From positions 62,001-126,000 of the IMG/VR virus record IMGVR_UViG_3300022752_003639: 64,000 nucleotides of DNA; one strand, given 5' to 3'. The translations under genes were made by a program, and so were the position numbers. Shown here in pieces: positions 41,441-53,400 of the stretch. The DNA is from a virus. Positions within the stretch are counted from its first letter, which is position 1. Every line of letters begins with the position of its first letter. A model generated the notes under the pieces. The model was not told the origin of the DNA. It made no database searches and saw only the letters and a list, made by a program, of their open reading frames with translations.

Positions 41441-43210
41441 TTAAGTCTTTATAAGATAATAAATCGTTCCTGTAGTCAAACTTAGAGTAAAATTAGGCAC
41501 ACTGAAATTAGCTCCAGACCCGCCATAACGATAACCAAGAATAGAAAATAAATTAAATTGGGCAGATGTAGATGTAGTTTGCCCATTGCATAACAGCCAA
41601 GAAGGCTGACCATCTGATTTAACTAATGTTGGTTGAGTTGTAGTGGTCCAAGGTACAATCATGCCTGTGTTAAAAGAATATTCAGGGGAATCTGAAAGAA
41701 ATTGTCTTTTTGAAGTATTTTGTATTACTGGATTAGCAGTTCCTGTATTAACAACCAATAGTGTCAATGTTCCTGTGGTAGAAGTGGTATAAGTTGTACC
41801 AGTAATTAAAGAAGCATTTGTAGTAGCTGTAAGGACCACACTGGATGTACCATTAAATAACACACTGGTACTTGTAATTACACCATTTATACTAAACGAC
41901 CTTAAAGTTGAAAGTTTCTGCGCAGACTCTACTTCACCATAAATGTATACAGATGTTCCTGTAGTTCCTATTCTACTTACATAAAGTTGATAAAAAGGAG
42001 TACTAGTACTACCTATTACACCAGAACTATTTGTTGCTAGAATATTTTTTGTAGTTATTGTGTTAACTACGGATAAAGAATTACCTACCGTTATACTATT
42101 AGTACTGGTAATGCCTCCAATTATGTTTACATTACCCAACACTTCAATAGCCGTTAATGTACTATTAACATTTACTGTTAAGGTTCCTGAAAAACCTGCT
42201 CCTCCGTTAACGGTTAATGTAGGACTAGCAGCAGATAATTGACTAGCTGTTGAATTAATGCCTACTTTTTTATAAATGCCGTTAAAAGATATATACGAAT
42301 TGGCTTCTATTCCTACTCTAAACAGCTGACTAGTTGCTGTGTAACTAATTATGCCGTAAGTTGGATAAACTTGTAACTTTATTTCGGGGCTTGTTGTATT
42401 TCTTCTAACACTAAATCCGTTGGTTGATTCTACAATGAATGTTCCAGTATGTATTTGTTTACTGGTACTGACAATATTATTTCTTAAAACTTCGTGAGAA
42501 CTGAAAGTTACACCATTGGTTAACTGTAAATTAGATGCCCTAGATGCTAAACCTAGAAAGGCCGCTCCGTTTCTACCGGTTAAGTTTGCTCCAATGCTTA
42601 TGGATCCGAATCCATTAATCACAGATCTCGGTGTAAATTCGTAATTACTTATAATTTCAACAACCTGCCCATCTACCCAATTTAATATAACAGGGTAAAA
42701 TTGTCCGGTGGTACTTTCTAAAACAACATTTTCAGGTCCGGTTTTATTTGCATTGATAGATGTACTAGGTCCCACTATGGTCCATCCCGGACCATTTCTT
42801 ATTTTTACCTGCATATTCTGTGTATCTACCCACATGTCACCTTCTACTATAGACTGTGTATACTGAGTAGCAGGATCAGTTGGTTGAGTGTAAATACCAC
42901 TGGCTACAGGCCATCTATCACTTGTCTGATTTCCATTGTTAACTCTTAAAATATTACGATCGGGGTCACTTGTATCATACCATAACTGTCCTTCAATCGA
43001 ATTTTGAGGAGGATTAGGTCCTGCAAAGTTTTCAACCAATTTAACGAAATTCTGAGCTATGCTTTGCCCATATAAAAGATATCCTGGTCCGACTAAATCT
43101 AAGCTAGTATCGTAATTATTAATTCCGGTTCCGTTATTAGTTCCTATTACTTGGATTGGATTTTTAGTAGGATCTGCAAAAGTTAAAGTATAAATGTACT
43201 GTGTAGGCAT
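41441..43210 (-). CDS. Fibre-like structural protein, paralogue C
   Basis: 589 residues, the longest of the three. Shared N-terminal module: TSLDLVGPGYLLYGQSIAQN, FVKLVENFAGPN, EGQLWYDTSDPDRNILRVNN. A second unit EGDMWVDTQNMQVKIRNGPG follows. The middle is a beta shaft. The last ~70 residues (GMIVPWTTTTQPTLVKSDGQ, PSWLLCNGQTTSTS, LGYRYGGSGANFSVPNF) match the phage tail collar / microcystin-dependent-protein fold, a common fibre tip. Probably host contact. Confidence 0.85.
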   Translation of the reverse strand: MPTQYIYTLTFADPTKNPIQVIGTNNGTGINNYDTSLDLVGPGYLLYGQSIAQNFVKLVENFAGPNPPQNSIEGQLWYDTSDPDRNILRVNNGNQTSDRWPVASGIYTQPTDPATQYTQSIVEGDMWVDTQNMQVKIRNGPGWTIVGPSTSINANKTGPENVVLESTTGQFYPVILNWVDGQVVEIISNYEFTPRSVINGFGSISIGANLTGRNGAAFLGLASRASNLQLTNGVTFSSHEVLRNNIVSTSKQIHTGTFIVESTNGFSVRRNTTSPEIKLQVYPTYGIISYTATSQLFRVGIEANSYISFNGIYKKVGINSTASQLSAASPTLTVNGGAGFSGTLTVNVNSTLTAIEVLGNVNIIGGITSTNSITVGNSLSVVNTITTKNILATNSSGVIGSTSTPFYQLYVSRIGTTGTSVYIYGEVESAQKLSTLRSFSINGVITSTSVLFNGTSSVVLTATTNASLITGTTYTTSTTGTLTLLVVNTGTANPVIQNTSKRQFLSDSPEYSFNTGMIVPWTTTTQPTLVKSDGQPSWLLCNGQTTSTSAQFNLFSILGYRYGGSGANFSVPNFTLSLTTGTIYYLIKT

Positions 43211-43211
43211 T

Positions 43212-43871
43212 TTAAATTCCGTTACTTAAACTTTGAATCCTTATGGTGTAATCTACCTGAATTAATCTGTTCAGAGATTTTTGTACAGGATGGAAAATTA
43301 CATGTGTTAACAACAAACCTAAATTAGGACCGCCAGGATCGTAACTGCGAAGCCCTATTTCATCAAAAACATAATCACCTTCTGTAGACGTTGCGGTGTC
43401 AAACGCTTCTTGTCCAAATGGTTCACCAAAGTCTAATAAACAACTTACCAAAACATCACTGTATGCTACCCCTAATATATGCCTTGCCTCCATAAAATTT
43501 CTAGCAGGGTCCGTACTAAATGGGCTTCTAGCATCAACAGCTTTAGAGTAAGTTTGATTATAAAGGGAAGATCCGCTACCTATTGTGTTTGGTGTTAGGT
43601 ATGTTATTATCCCTGTACTATCTACCAATGTACCGCCGTTACCAAAACACATTTCCCCTATGGTGCCTTCTCCCTGATTGGCAATACTTTTAGCTAAAGC
43701 TATGCTAAAATTTTCATAATGAATAGCATTTCTTTTATTAACAAATACTTCTTTGCTAATAGGATCGTAAATTTTCAAATGTCCTTGGAGAGAAATAGGG
43801 CTTGTTTCGTTAGGTTTTGAAACAGGCATTGAAGGTTGAACTTGTTTATTAGGAGGAATGTTTTGATTCAT
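43212..43871 (-). CDS. Conserved virion structural protein
   Basis: 219 residues. After a Pro/Ser/Gln-rich head, SLQGHLKIYDPISKEVFVNK, RNAIHYENFSIALAKSIA, GEMCFGNGGTLVDSTGIITY, LYNQTYSKAVDARSP follow. I recall a family with this pattern in marine T4-like phage baseplate regions. The C-terminal half is beta-rich. No catalytic motif. The start has no ribosome site but a late-promoter-like octamer 5 nt upstream, so it may be expressed separately from the preceding protease gene. Confidence 0.78.
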   Translation of the reverse strand: MNQNIPPNKQVQPSMPVSKPNETSPISLQGHLKIYDPISKEVFVNKRNAIHYENFSIALAKSIANQGEGTIGEMCFGNGGTLVDSTGIITYLTPNTIGSGSSLYNQTYSKAVDARSPFSTDPARNFMEARHILGVAYSDVLVSCLLDFGEPFGQEAFDTATSTEGDYVFDEIGLRSYDPGGPNLGLLLTHVIFHPVQKSLNRLIQVDYTIRIQSLSNGI

Positions 43872-43876
43872 AATGA

Positions 43877-43884
43877 TATTTATT
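43877..43884 (-). promoter_or_regulatory. Late-promoter-like octamer next to a start codon
   Basis: On the minus strand AATAAATA ends 5 nt before the ATG at 43871. No Shine-Dalgarno is present. By analogy with T4 late promoters, transcription would begin at or next to the A of ATG, giving a leaderless mRNA. Confidence 0.45.
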
Positions 43885-43897
43885 AAAAAAAATTCGT

Positions 43898-45556
43898 CTA
43901 CGATTTACCATATCTAAAAATCCTAGCCCTGGGATATACTTGACCCTTAGTAGGTCTATTGCCATAATTTGACACAGGTCCTAGCTGCCCTTGCGTAGGT
44001 CTTTTCGGGTAAAAATATAGATACCTGTTAGTACTTCCTTGTAGACTGGTATAATCACTAGGACCTCCACCTGTATCTGTAATTTGAGATACCTTGGCAT
44101 AATTGGTTATATGAGTTACAGCATCAGTTTGTTTCATTGTAGGCCAATTTTCTGCTAGACAAGCTACAATTCCTGTAACTTGAGGACAGGCTTGAGATGT
44201 TCCAGATCTTTTACCTAGCACAAACGAGCCATTTCTATTATCTGTTACATAGGTATCTACTGTTGAATTAACACTACTTATTATTCTTCTACCAGGAGCA
44301 TATACATCTACCCTAGGACCGCAATTACTAAAATTTGTTTTATACTCAACGACCGTTGAATCTATCGCTCCTACTAACAAAGCGTTTGTTACAGCGGTAA
44401 CAGTACCTCTCATATAATAATAATCTATATTATTTGCACGAAAATAATTATTATAATCATTACTTGCTGTAGCACTGTAATTAGCTATCTTGCTATATGT
44501 ATTACCTGCCGCACCTACTACTATAGCTCCGGCATTCATTAAATCGGTTATGTCTTGTTCAATACTAGCATTTCTTACCATGGTATAAGCAAAATTACCA
44601 TCATTATAGATTCCAAAGTTTGTTAATTGAACGCTAGTAAAGTTACCAACATATTGCGTTCCTTGATATACAACACGAGTTATTGTAGTAATGTTAACAC
44701 TAGTTGTTAAACCAATGCTCATATTAACCACAGTTGGATTTTTTATTCCTGTTATTGGATTAATTTGTTTAGTTTGATGCCATACTTTGACATATTGTAA
44801 AAAATAACTCGTATAACTTGGATTAGTAGAATAGGGGTTTATATTGTAAATGCTTGCATCTCGCGCCCAGCCTTGACTATTACCTGCTGCTATACCTGCT
44901 ACATGACACCCATGGTCATTGTCGTAAGTTCTATCAGGAAATCCATCATTATTGAAATCCCCGTAGGAATTATCAATATATGGAGTGTAAACATAGGTGC
45001 TTACAGGACTTTGAATAACAATAGGGTTAAGATCAAACCAATTGTATTGCACAACTCTTGTACCTCCTGAACCATCTGCATTTACAGCAAACTCTGGATG
45101 AGAAGGGTTAAAATGTCCATCTATAATAACCACATCAACATATTTTCCGCTGGCGGTAACATTAATAGAGCCACTTACGTTTGTAGTGCCATTACTACCC
45201 CAATTAGGTCTAGTTTCTCCCTCAACACATCTTAATAAACCCCAATTTACATGTGTATTGCTTATTGTATTACTTTTATTCCATGTAGAACTATATTGAG
45301 TATACAATGGTCGAAATACTAGATTTTGTTCTTTTATACTTAATTCTACCGCCATTACTCTGGGGTCGTTTCTAACCTGTTCAGCTTCTTCATCTGTTAA
45401 CAAATATGTTGTATTTCTGCTTGTAGGTTGCCTTTCTTGAACTGAAATAATTCTGTTAGGAACATATAATGCGCCACCTTCAGTTTCCATATCTAGATAA
45501 AAATTTTCTAGATCTTCAAAATTATGTAGCGTAACTACATATTCTCTTAAAGACAT
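43898..45556 (-). CDS. Subtilisin-like (S8 family) serine protease in the tail gene block
   Basis: 552 residues. N-terminal ~75 residues look like an I9-type inhibitor prodomain (EYVVTLHNFEDLENFYLDME ... DPRVMAVELS). The catalytic domain is intact: Asp146 in VVIIDGHFNPSHPEF, His218 in NDHGCHVAGIAAG, oxyanion Asn352 in VVGAAGN, Ser454 in SGTSQACPQVTG. There is no signal peptide. The C-terminal ~60 residues are Pro/Gly/Arg-rich with repeats of PTKGQ-like sequence. It lies between the collagen-like fibre and a structural protein, so it may be virion-borne, maturing tail proteins or degrading host surface proteins. Role is inference. Confidence 0.92.
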   Translation of the reverse strand: MSLREYVVTLHNFEDLENFYLDMETEGGALYVPNRIISVQERQPTSRNTTYLLTDEEAEQVRNDPRVMAVELSIKEQNLVFRPLYTQYSSTWNKSNTISNTHVNWGLLRCVEGETRPNWGSNGTTNVSGSINVTASGKYVDVVIIDGHFNPSHPEFAVNADGSGGTRVVQYNWFDLNPIVIQSPVSTYVYTPYIDNSYGDFNNDGFPDRTYDNDHGCHVAGIAAGNSQGWARDASIYNINPYSTNPSYTSYFLQYVKVWHQTKQINPITGIKNPTVVNMSIGLTTSVNITTITRVVYQGTQYVGNFTSVQLTNFGIYNDGNFAYTMVRNASIEQDITDLMNAGAIVVGAAGNTYSKIANYSATASNDYNNYFRANNIDYYYMRGTVTAVTNALLVGAIDSTVVEYKTNFSNCGPRVDVYAPGRRIISSVNSTVDTYVTDNRNGSFVLGKRSGTSQACPQVTGIVACLAENWPTMKQTDAVTHITNYAKVSQITDTGGGPSDYTSLQGSTNRYLYFYPKRPTQGQLGPVSNYGNRPTKGQVYPRARIFRYGKS

Positions 45557-45557
45557 C

Positions 45558-47426
45558 TTAGGCTTCCAATCCTAATACTACCAACGACACACTGATAGCA
45601 CTTGAAACTGTATTTTTATTTGTAACTGCTAGGTAAATTGTGTTAGTTGTTAAAGCATCATTATTAAATCCTATAACTCCAGGAGTTATTAATTGTGTTA
45701 ATGACCCAGCAGTTGTGATAACTTCTGCAATGACGCCAGATCCAGGTAATGGATCATTACCCTCAGCTCGTGAACTATCCGATGACCTACTTGTACTATC
45801 AGAGTATATTCTAACCCATGCAGGCACAGAAGTTATAACTTTACTCAATACATAACTTTTATAACCAACTACATGTGTACTAGCAGTTGTGCCTGTGGAT
45901 AAGGAGTTGGTAACGGTAGTAGACGTTGTTCTAAATGTAGCTAATCCTCCCCCGCCTGCAGAGTATGACCACCCTGTGTCAAAACTAGCATTACTTAATT
46001 TTACTAATGCCTGGCCTGCTACACCGCCGCTAGGAACACCTGGGCCAGTTGGACCTGTAACTCCTGCTCCAGTTGGACCTGTTACTCCTTGTGGTCCTTG
46101 TGGTCCAGTTATACCTTGTGGTCCACTTGGTCCTTGAGGACCTGTTACTCCACTAGGACCCCCACTTGGACCTGTTGGACCAATAGGACCAGTAATACCT
46201 TGTGGTCCTGTAACTCCGGGATCGCCTGTGAATCCTCTTGGTCCTTGTGGACCTGTAATACCCATTGGTCCTTGAGGTCCTATAGGTCCACCGCTAGGAC
46301 CGGTAGGACCTAATGGGCCGGTAGGACCTGTTGGTCCGCCTGGATCACCTTTGTTACCTGCCGGTGCAAATATTAATGCCATTGTAGCTGTTGAAGGTAT
46401 AGAACCTGAAATATACTGAACTGGTACTTCAATATGATTAGTTTGAATCGTTGAAGTATCTATTACTTTAAATATATTTGTTACAGTTGTTCCAGTAGAT
46501 AAAGCATTACTAATATACAAAAATCCACGTCCAGTTGGGTTTGTTGAATCATCCCATGCCCCTATCCATGGTGATTGATCTATACCATAGGCATCAGTTT
46601 TATGTATATAAATTACGTTTACATTGGCAATAATATTTGTGCTATATTTTATATTTCCCGATCCAGGATTACCGCTACCAAATAACGGTTGGAAATTATA
46701 AATTACTCCAGACCTTAAACCAATAGTGCCGCTTGGTCCACTAGGTCCACTGGGTCCGCTTGGTCCACTAGGTCCTTGTGGGCCTCCTGCCGGGCCTGTA
46801 GGTCCTGGAGGTCCTGCTGGACCGATATCACTTAATGTTATAATCCCTTGCATTGCAAGAGAATTTTCACTTATATAATATAAAGTATTAGGAGCGTTCA
46901 ACGGTGGAGTGAACACCACCGTACCAGTAGCTGTACCATTATTTGATATACCGGAAGTATAACCATTGAGAACACCAATTGATGCTGTAGTCTTAATCCA
47001 AAAAGGCTGTCCTGGCGCATTCACGTTAAAATAATAAGTAAATCCTCTGATCAAACTTATTGTTGGATCATTATTTCCATTTATTACAAAATCGTTAGTG
47101 GCATTATTTGTTATTGTATAATTAATTCCTCCAAGAGGACCAGTAGGGCCTTGCGGACCTGTAGCACCTGTAGGACCTTGAGGACCTCCTGCTGGACCTG
47201 TGGGCCCCGGTATTCCAGATGGGCCTGAAGGTCCAATAGGTCCTGCTGGTCCAGATGGTCCTTGTGGACCAGTGGTTCCAATGTAACCCATTCCAGTTAA
47301 AGAATTTAAAATTTGATTTCTTACTGTATTGAAACTGACTCTTCTAGTCAGTTGGTTATCTACAACAACAAATGTTGTATTTGTAGATGCTGTAGAAAGT
47401 ATCGTTAATTGGGTAACATTAGGCAT
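45558..47426 (-). CDS. Collagen-like fibre protein with cupredoxin-like domain
   Basis: 622 residues. Short N-terminal attachment segment (1-50), then Gly-X-Y collagen blocks at ~53-99, ~202-233 and ~359-465. Between the first two is a ~100-residue domain with [17 protein letters not shown] and [19 protein letters not shown], the sequence pattern of cupredoxin-like folds but without the usual copper Cys/His/Met set. ~470-622 is a beta-rich end with [20 protein letters not shown], suited to host contact. Ribosome site AAGGA upstream. Forms probable trimeric rods. Confidence 0.88.
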   Translation of the reverse strand: MPNVTQLTILSTASTNTTFVVVDNQLTRRVSFNTVRNQILNSLTGMGYIGTTGPQGPSGPAGPIGPSGPSGIPGPTGPAGGPQGPTGATGPQGPTGPLGGINYTITNNATNDFVINGNNDPTISLIRGFTYYFNVNAPGQPFWIKTTASIGVLNGYTSGISNNGTATGTVVFTPPLNAPNTLYYISENSLAMQGIITLSDIGPAGPPGPTGPAGGPQGPSGPSGPSGPSGPSGTIGLRSGVIYNFQPLFGSGNPGSGNIKYSTNIIANVNVIYIHKTDAYGIDQSPWIGAWDDSTNPTGRGFLYISNALSTGTTVTNIFKVIDTSTIQTNHIEVPVQYISGSIPSTATMALIFAPAGNKGDPGGPTGPTGPLGPTGPSGGPIGPQGPMGITGPQGPRGFTGDPGVTGPQGITGPIGPTGPSGGPSGVTGPQGPSGPQGITGPQGPQGVTGPTGAGVTGPTGPGVPSGGVAGQALVKLSNASFDTGWSYSAGGGGLATFRTTSTTVTNSLSTGTTASTHVVGYKSYVLSKVITSVPAWVRIYSDSTSRSSDSSRAEGNDPLPGSGVIAEVITTAGSLTQLITPGVIGFNNDALTTNTIYLAVTNKNTVSSAISVSLVVLGLEA

Positions 47427-47429
47427 ACC

Positions 47430-50400
47430 TTATAATCCTTGTAATAAATCACCATCATTCTCTGCTAGTGGGTCATTGTTTTCATCATATAATTCTAAGT
47501 TTCCTCCATAATAGTATACGCTTGGTAATTCAGCCGGTCCACGACGTAAGAACTTAGCTTGAGTGCTTGTACTAGTCAATATCGAACTGGTTGAAATATC
47601 CCAAATCTTACTGGTTTTCTTAATTACAGTAATTCTAACACCTGGAATAACTTCTTCGCTAATATTTAACCTTAATGTTTGACTCGTGCCCACTTGTATT
47701 GAAAACTCTGGAGGTAAAATTTCATAACTAGCTGTATATACACCATTTACAAATACAGAAGATGTATTATCATAAGCACGACTTATATCATGCACGGTAA
47801 CAGAATCCTTACGTAAACGACGACCTCCATAATATACTTCTACCTGATCTTCGAAAGCAGGTAACACACCATTAGTTGTAGTGGTTAATAAAACTATACC
47901 ATTTCCTACACTAGTTGTTGTATTAACACTGAAAGAACTAGTATTAGTTAGAGTACTAATAATGTAGGTTGTTGTATTGGAACTAGGAATATGTTGTATA
48001 TAACTTCTTTCTTCCGTGGACATATTCTGTCTCATACTCTGATCATAGACTAATGTACCAGCATCTGAATACCAAGGAGTACCAGTACCATAAGTTCCCC
48101 TGCGTAATTGTGTAAGTTCGTTACCGTTTTTCACAAAAAATTCAATTCTTTCACTGTCAATAAACACAACACCTGGTATATTTTTACTAGGATTAGGAGA
48201 AAATAATACACTTCCATCTTCAACATGAATACTTGTATCATAATAATTTAAAGGCTGCGCCAGACGAGTCCTAAAAAATCTTGTTATACGTTGTAGACTT
48301 TGTCTGTCAAAAATATCTTTCCATATTCTGTAGGCTAAAATATTCGTTGAATAATTCACCGGATTAATTGTATTAATTACAATCTTAGATCCTAATACCA
48401 TATCAACATCATTACCAATTACAACCGTTTGCATATCTGACTTCAAATAAAAATCAAATCCTGCAATAAGTGACTGATCATTTGCAGTGACCCAAACGTA
48501 GTTTTCATTGAAAACTGGCAGGCTTAGGTAATATTCGTTGTTGTGACTTAGGTCAAAAGTTTCAGTTCTTATTCCCATAGAATCATGATTTTGGAAATGG
48601 GTTACCTTTAATGATCCGCTGGTAAGTGCAGTTTTTAGTCTAATCTGATTTTCTAAAACAACGTAACCATAATCAACTAGATCCATAATTGTTATGGTAT
48701 CATTATTCCTAAGAATGCCTGTATTAATTGTAACAGTTTCAGCACCTTGATTAATAGTAAAATCAAATCCTGGTCTAATTTCATATCCATTTACATAGAC
48801 TTTTACATTTTGGTTATTATAAATTCTTCCGCTGCGTTTATTGTTAATATCATATGTATTTTGTAAGTTGCTTACCTTGTAATAACTTATATCAGGAGGA
48901 AGCAATCTTACTCTGCTACCATAATTATTACCAGATAAATGTTCTACTATCACCTGACCAGATATTGGTTCTAGCATAAAGGGCGGACTTGCAAATGTCA
49001 GTAAAGAAGTTGTTGTACTAATGACATAGTACTGCTCGACTATACGATTTAGTGATTCAAAATTATTTCTAAAAAACCATGCTAGAACTTCATGCCTACC
49101 AGAAGGTATATTTTTAATTTTTACAGACGCACGTTTGTTGTCTGCACTGACCGGTTCTAATACATATCCTAACGATGTGCCTGTTACATATTGGTTAACT
49201 GATACTCCATCGAGCTCAACATAAGCTCTGCTGACATCGCTGAATGCTAGATCACTAATTAAAATTGTATTAGATGTTGTCACAAAATCAACTGCTGCTG
49301 TTTGACTGTCTAAGCCTGTAGATGATCCTGCTGTTACATAGGAATATCCAATTTTACCTTGTGCGCTTTGAGCTGCTACAGTTAGTTTATTTCCTTGCAA
49401 GAAGTAACTACTGCTGTTTAGTCCGGGTAAAGGATATGACGACGACCTACTTAAAGGTCTTCCGTCAAAAGTTACTAATAATCCTGCAGGTATTTCACCT
49501 GTTATAAAGTTTATTGTGGCCGTTGTCTCTACTCCCGGTTGAGTAAAAATAGCACCATTAAACATTATAGGATTTATTTTTTCAGGTCTAGTGTATACAC
49601 TTAAAGATAAACTATCTTTTGTATCTCCAGGAACAAATTCTTCTGGAGCATAACTTCTAAATGGATTAACTAATCCATCAGGATTAAATGAGGCTGAAAT
49701 TTGTTGACTTTCTGAACTAGCTTTAATGTAATTTTCAACGTCCAATAAAGTCTGATAACCGTCGACTATAGTTTGTACCCAATAATCTAATCCTCCCTGG
49801 TCTGCATGTCTGTATAGGTATTTTAGATAATACCCATCAATAGAATCTGCATAAACTGTAGCAGTTGTGCCTGGAACTGTTGTATTAAGTTTATTGCCAT
49901 AATATTGACCAACTGGTTTAATCCATCCTCCGCCTTGTACAGAAACATCAGTGGCCGTGATTCCAAATGCACTGGTATTCGTACCATTAAAATAACTGCC
50001 ACCTGATAAATTCACTGTTAATAAATCAGGATCATAATTGTACTTCCAAAAATCTATTTCAGTGTATCCGTATATAGTAGCTGTTGCAGTGGTCATCACT
50101 CCTGTGCTTACCCCAGTAACATTAATAACAGCTCTGGTTACTGTGCCTGAACTAGTTGTTATATACCAGGTAGGTGATCCTGAACTAAATTGCACTGTAG
50201 CAGTTGCAACTTGAGAAAATATTGCATAAGTTTGTATAGAAAAAGTAGAAGTTCCTGTGCTCAGCTTGACTACTTTGTCTAAGACTGATGCTGTAGAACT
50301 TACTGTACTAAGAATACTTAATATTCTAACCTGAGTAGCAGTAGTAACCTGCGAAGTAGTTGCACTAAGAACTTGGGTAGCAGTTACCTCGAAAGTTGAA

Positions 50401-53400
50401 TTAGTAGTGGTTAAAATTGAATATAAACTATTGAAAGTATTATTAACAACATTGGTTATTAAAACTTTATCTCCAACTTTGATGTCACCTCTAAACAACT
50501 TAGTAGTCGTAAACGTAATTCTAGAACCAATTGCAGTGGCAGTGGACACTACCTTTTTAATTCTATAAGTAGGACTACTGATAGTTATTTCGTTTGTATT
50601 TGAGTTTATTGCAGTGACAATAGTTTCAGGTCTTATTCTAATAGTACTGGTATTGCCAATAATTATACTTTGCCCTGTTGTGATTCCGGTGGTTGTGTTA
50701 ACTTTTATTATAGTAGAAGTAGTGTATAAATCTTCTTTTAATTTTACAGTAACATATTCTTGAACTAAATCATCCCAAGGAGCAGTATCATAATTTGTTG
50801 TTCCCCAAGGTGGTGTATCTTGAAATATCATTCCTTCATAAGTAGTCAATGGATAGTCTAATCCAGATACCAAATTAGGAACATCTTTTTCTAACATACC
50901 TGTTGTAGGATTGTAATATTGTTCTATTCTTTCTACAGCATTAAAAAGTGAAATGTTCTTTTTATAAACTACTTTGAATACCTGGTTCGCAGACGGTATC
51001 ACATTTAATAAAGTTATACGAGTAAACGATTTTGCATAATACCCTTCATAATCTTGTTTAAAATATTCTAACTTGTAATCTGTAGAATAGATTAACTTTC
51101 CATTTAAGGTAGGAGTAATTGTACTTCTATCTGTGTTTGCTAACCAGGTTAGTACAAATGTATTTTGCTCTCCGTTACAGATAAATTGATCAGTAACATA
51201 GACATCTTCTATTTCAACGTCCTTAGAAATTCTATCAAATTTAAAACCAATTAAATTTTTACGGATAGTATCATTTGCGATTATAACACTAGCCGTGGCC
51301 TGTTGAGTAACTGAGTTTCCTCCGCCGGTAAACTGAATAATCGGCGCAATAAGGTAACCGCTTCCTGGATTTGTAACTGTAATTTTAACAACTTTTCCTG
51401 CACGTATAAATGCTTCTGCGGTTGCACCTGAACCAAAATCACCACTTACAGGTACTAAAGTTACAGTAGGTCTTTGTGTATATCCTTGTCCACCGTCGGC
51501 AACAATTATTTCCTTAACATAATATGTATGATTCTCTGTCCAGTTTTTCCAAGGCAAGACATTTGTTAATGTGTTGGTTAATGTAAATGCTGTGGCAGTA
51601 GATGTACTTGAAATATGCATCGGAAAGTAACCTAGAGTTTCTTGACTATAAACCGGAGGCATATCGAAGTCTGTTATATTATGTGAAAAATATTCAATTG
51701 CATTATATTTTGAAGTATAATTCCTTAATTGACTATGATAAGGTTTAATTTCTTTAATATAATCTTCAAAATATTTTTCGTTTTCTAATTTATAAACTGC
51801 CCGTTGATCTAATACTCCAAGATCAGTAACAAAATTAACAAATGATGTTTTAAATGCCCAATCTAACATCTTCTGTTCGGTTAATGCATAACGAACACCT
51901 GCAAAAAATAATAAATTCCAATAAACTTTTAAGGCATCTTTGAAAATATCATGCTTTAAAGCATTAATAATATTTCTTAATTCAATAACATTTTTTTGGT
52001 CAAATAGAGTATCCGACAAACCTGATTCGTCATAGTTATAAACTGATAATTCAGTATTCCATAGCTTATCGAGAATTTTAATTGTTCCAGATTCAACGTA
52101 TACACTGTTATAAAATGGTGTTAATGTTCCGTTATTAACTCTTTCAACTATAGTAAATTTGCCATTACCGTTGTTTTTCACTTTAATATACGTTCCTAAT
52201 GGAGCATTATTATAAGCAGTTATACTAGATAAGTTATCTAAAACATACAAAGGAGTTTTAAATTCATTGTAATCATCTGATTTCCAATCAATATAATCCC
52301 AAAATTCTTCAGTATTATAACGTTGGGCGTAAACTTTTACCCATTGATTTAATTGCTTGTTATATTCATGAGCTGTCCATCGTCCATTATTTTCTGCATT
52401 ACTTGTTAATATCGCTGTATAGGAACGAACATAAAGTAACGGAGCTGTTACAAATTCATATCCAGAATTTTCAATTAAGGTAGAAATGATTTCTCCGAAC
52501 TCGTTAATAAATGTTCTTATAGTTGCAGGGGTCTTATTTTCTAAAATTACAACATTAGGTGCAAACAAATAACCTTTTCCAGAATTAACGATATTAACTG
52601 CAACTATTTTTCCATTTTCTACTACACAGGTTAATTGTGCCTGTATAAAAGCTATGGTATCTATTTGAGATAATTGTTGAATAGTATCTACTAAAAAGTC
52701 ATATTTTCCTAATGACTCTGACGGTATTTCATCTTTTAATTTTAAGTTGTCTAAGTTATATAAACCTACAATTTCTTCTTTAGACAATCTGTAATTTGCA
52801 AATGATATAATATTCCTTAGAGCTTCTATTCTATTTTTAAATATTGTTTGTTGCGGTCTGATCCCTATACCATATCTATTTCTATAGGTTAAACTAGGAT
52901 CAGGTACTGGATTACCATCTATGTCTTCACCTAATAAGCTGTCAATAAATTTTTTCTCTAGTAACGCATTAGGAACACTATTAGCATCTCCTTCTGTTAA
53001 CAATAACCATTCTGTATGTCTTGGAATAGGATTATTTTTATTGAACGATATATTAGCACTTATGCGATCATCTATTAATAAAGGCTGTACATTTGCAAAC
53101 GCTACAGAATTAGGACTTAGCAAGGCTGCAAATCTAACACCATTTGCCTGTGGATCTGAAATATAGCTAGCAACTTGGTATGCACTTAATCTTCTATTTT
53201 TTACATCAGGAACTATCAATTTATTTTTTACCCAGAAATAATAAACATTTTCAAATATTCCTGAAACGCTATTATAAATTTGTTTGACAGATATAACTTC
53301 ATTATTAGGATATTTAGGTTGCCCGCTTATTCCCGATGTAATACCCTCGTTGGTATCTGCCTGCGCAGCCCATACACTTGGCAATACATTAGATCTTACC

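Noticed and set aside
45889-46313. Plus-strand reading frames opposite the collagen-like gene
   Set aside because: They are mirror translations of Gly-Pro repeats (GGNCCN) and have no ribosome sites.
45558-47426. Repeated short sequences that might suggest a CRISPR array or DNA tandem repeat
   Set aside because: Repeats are 9-nt multiples in frame with Gly-X-Y codons and there are no equal-length spacers.
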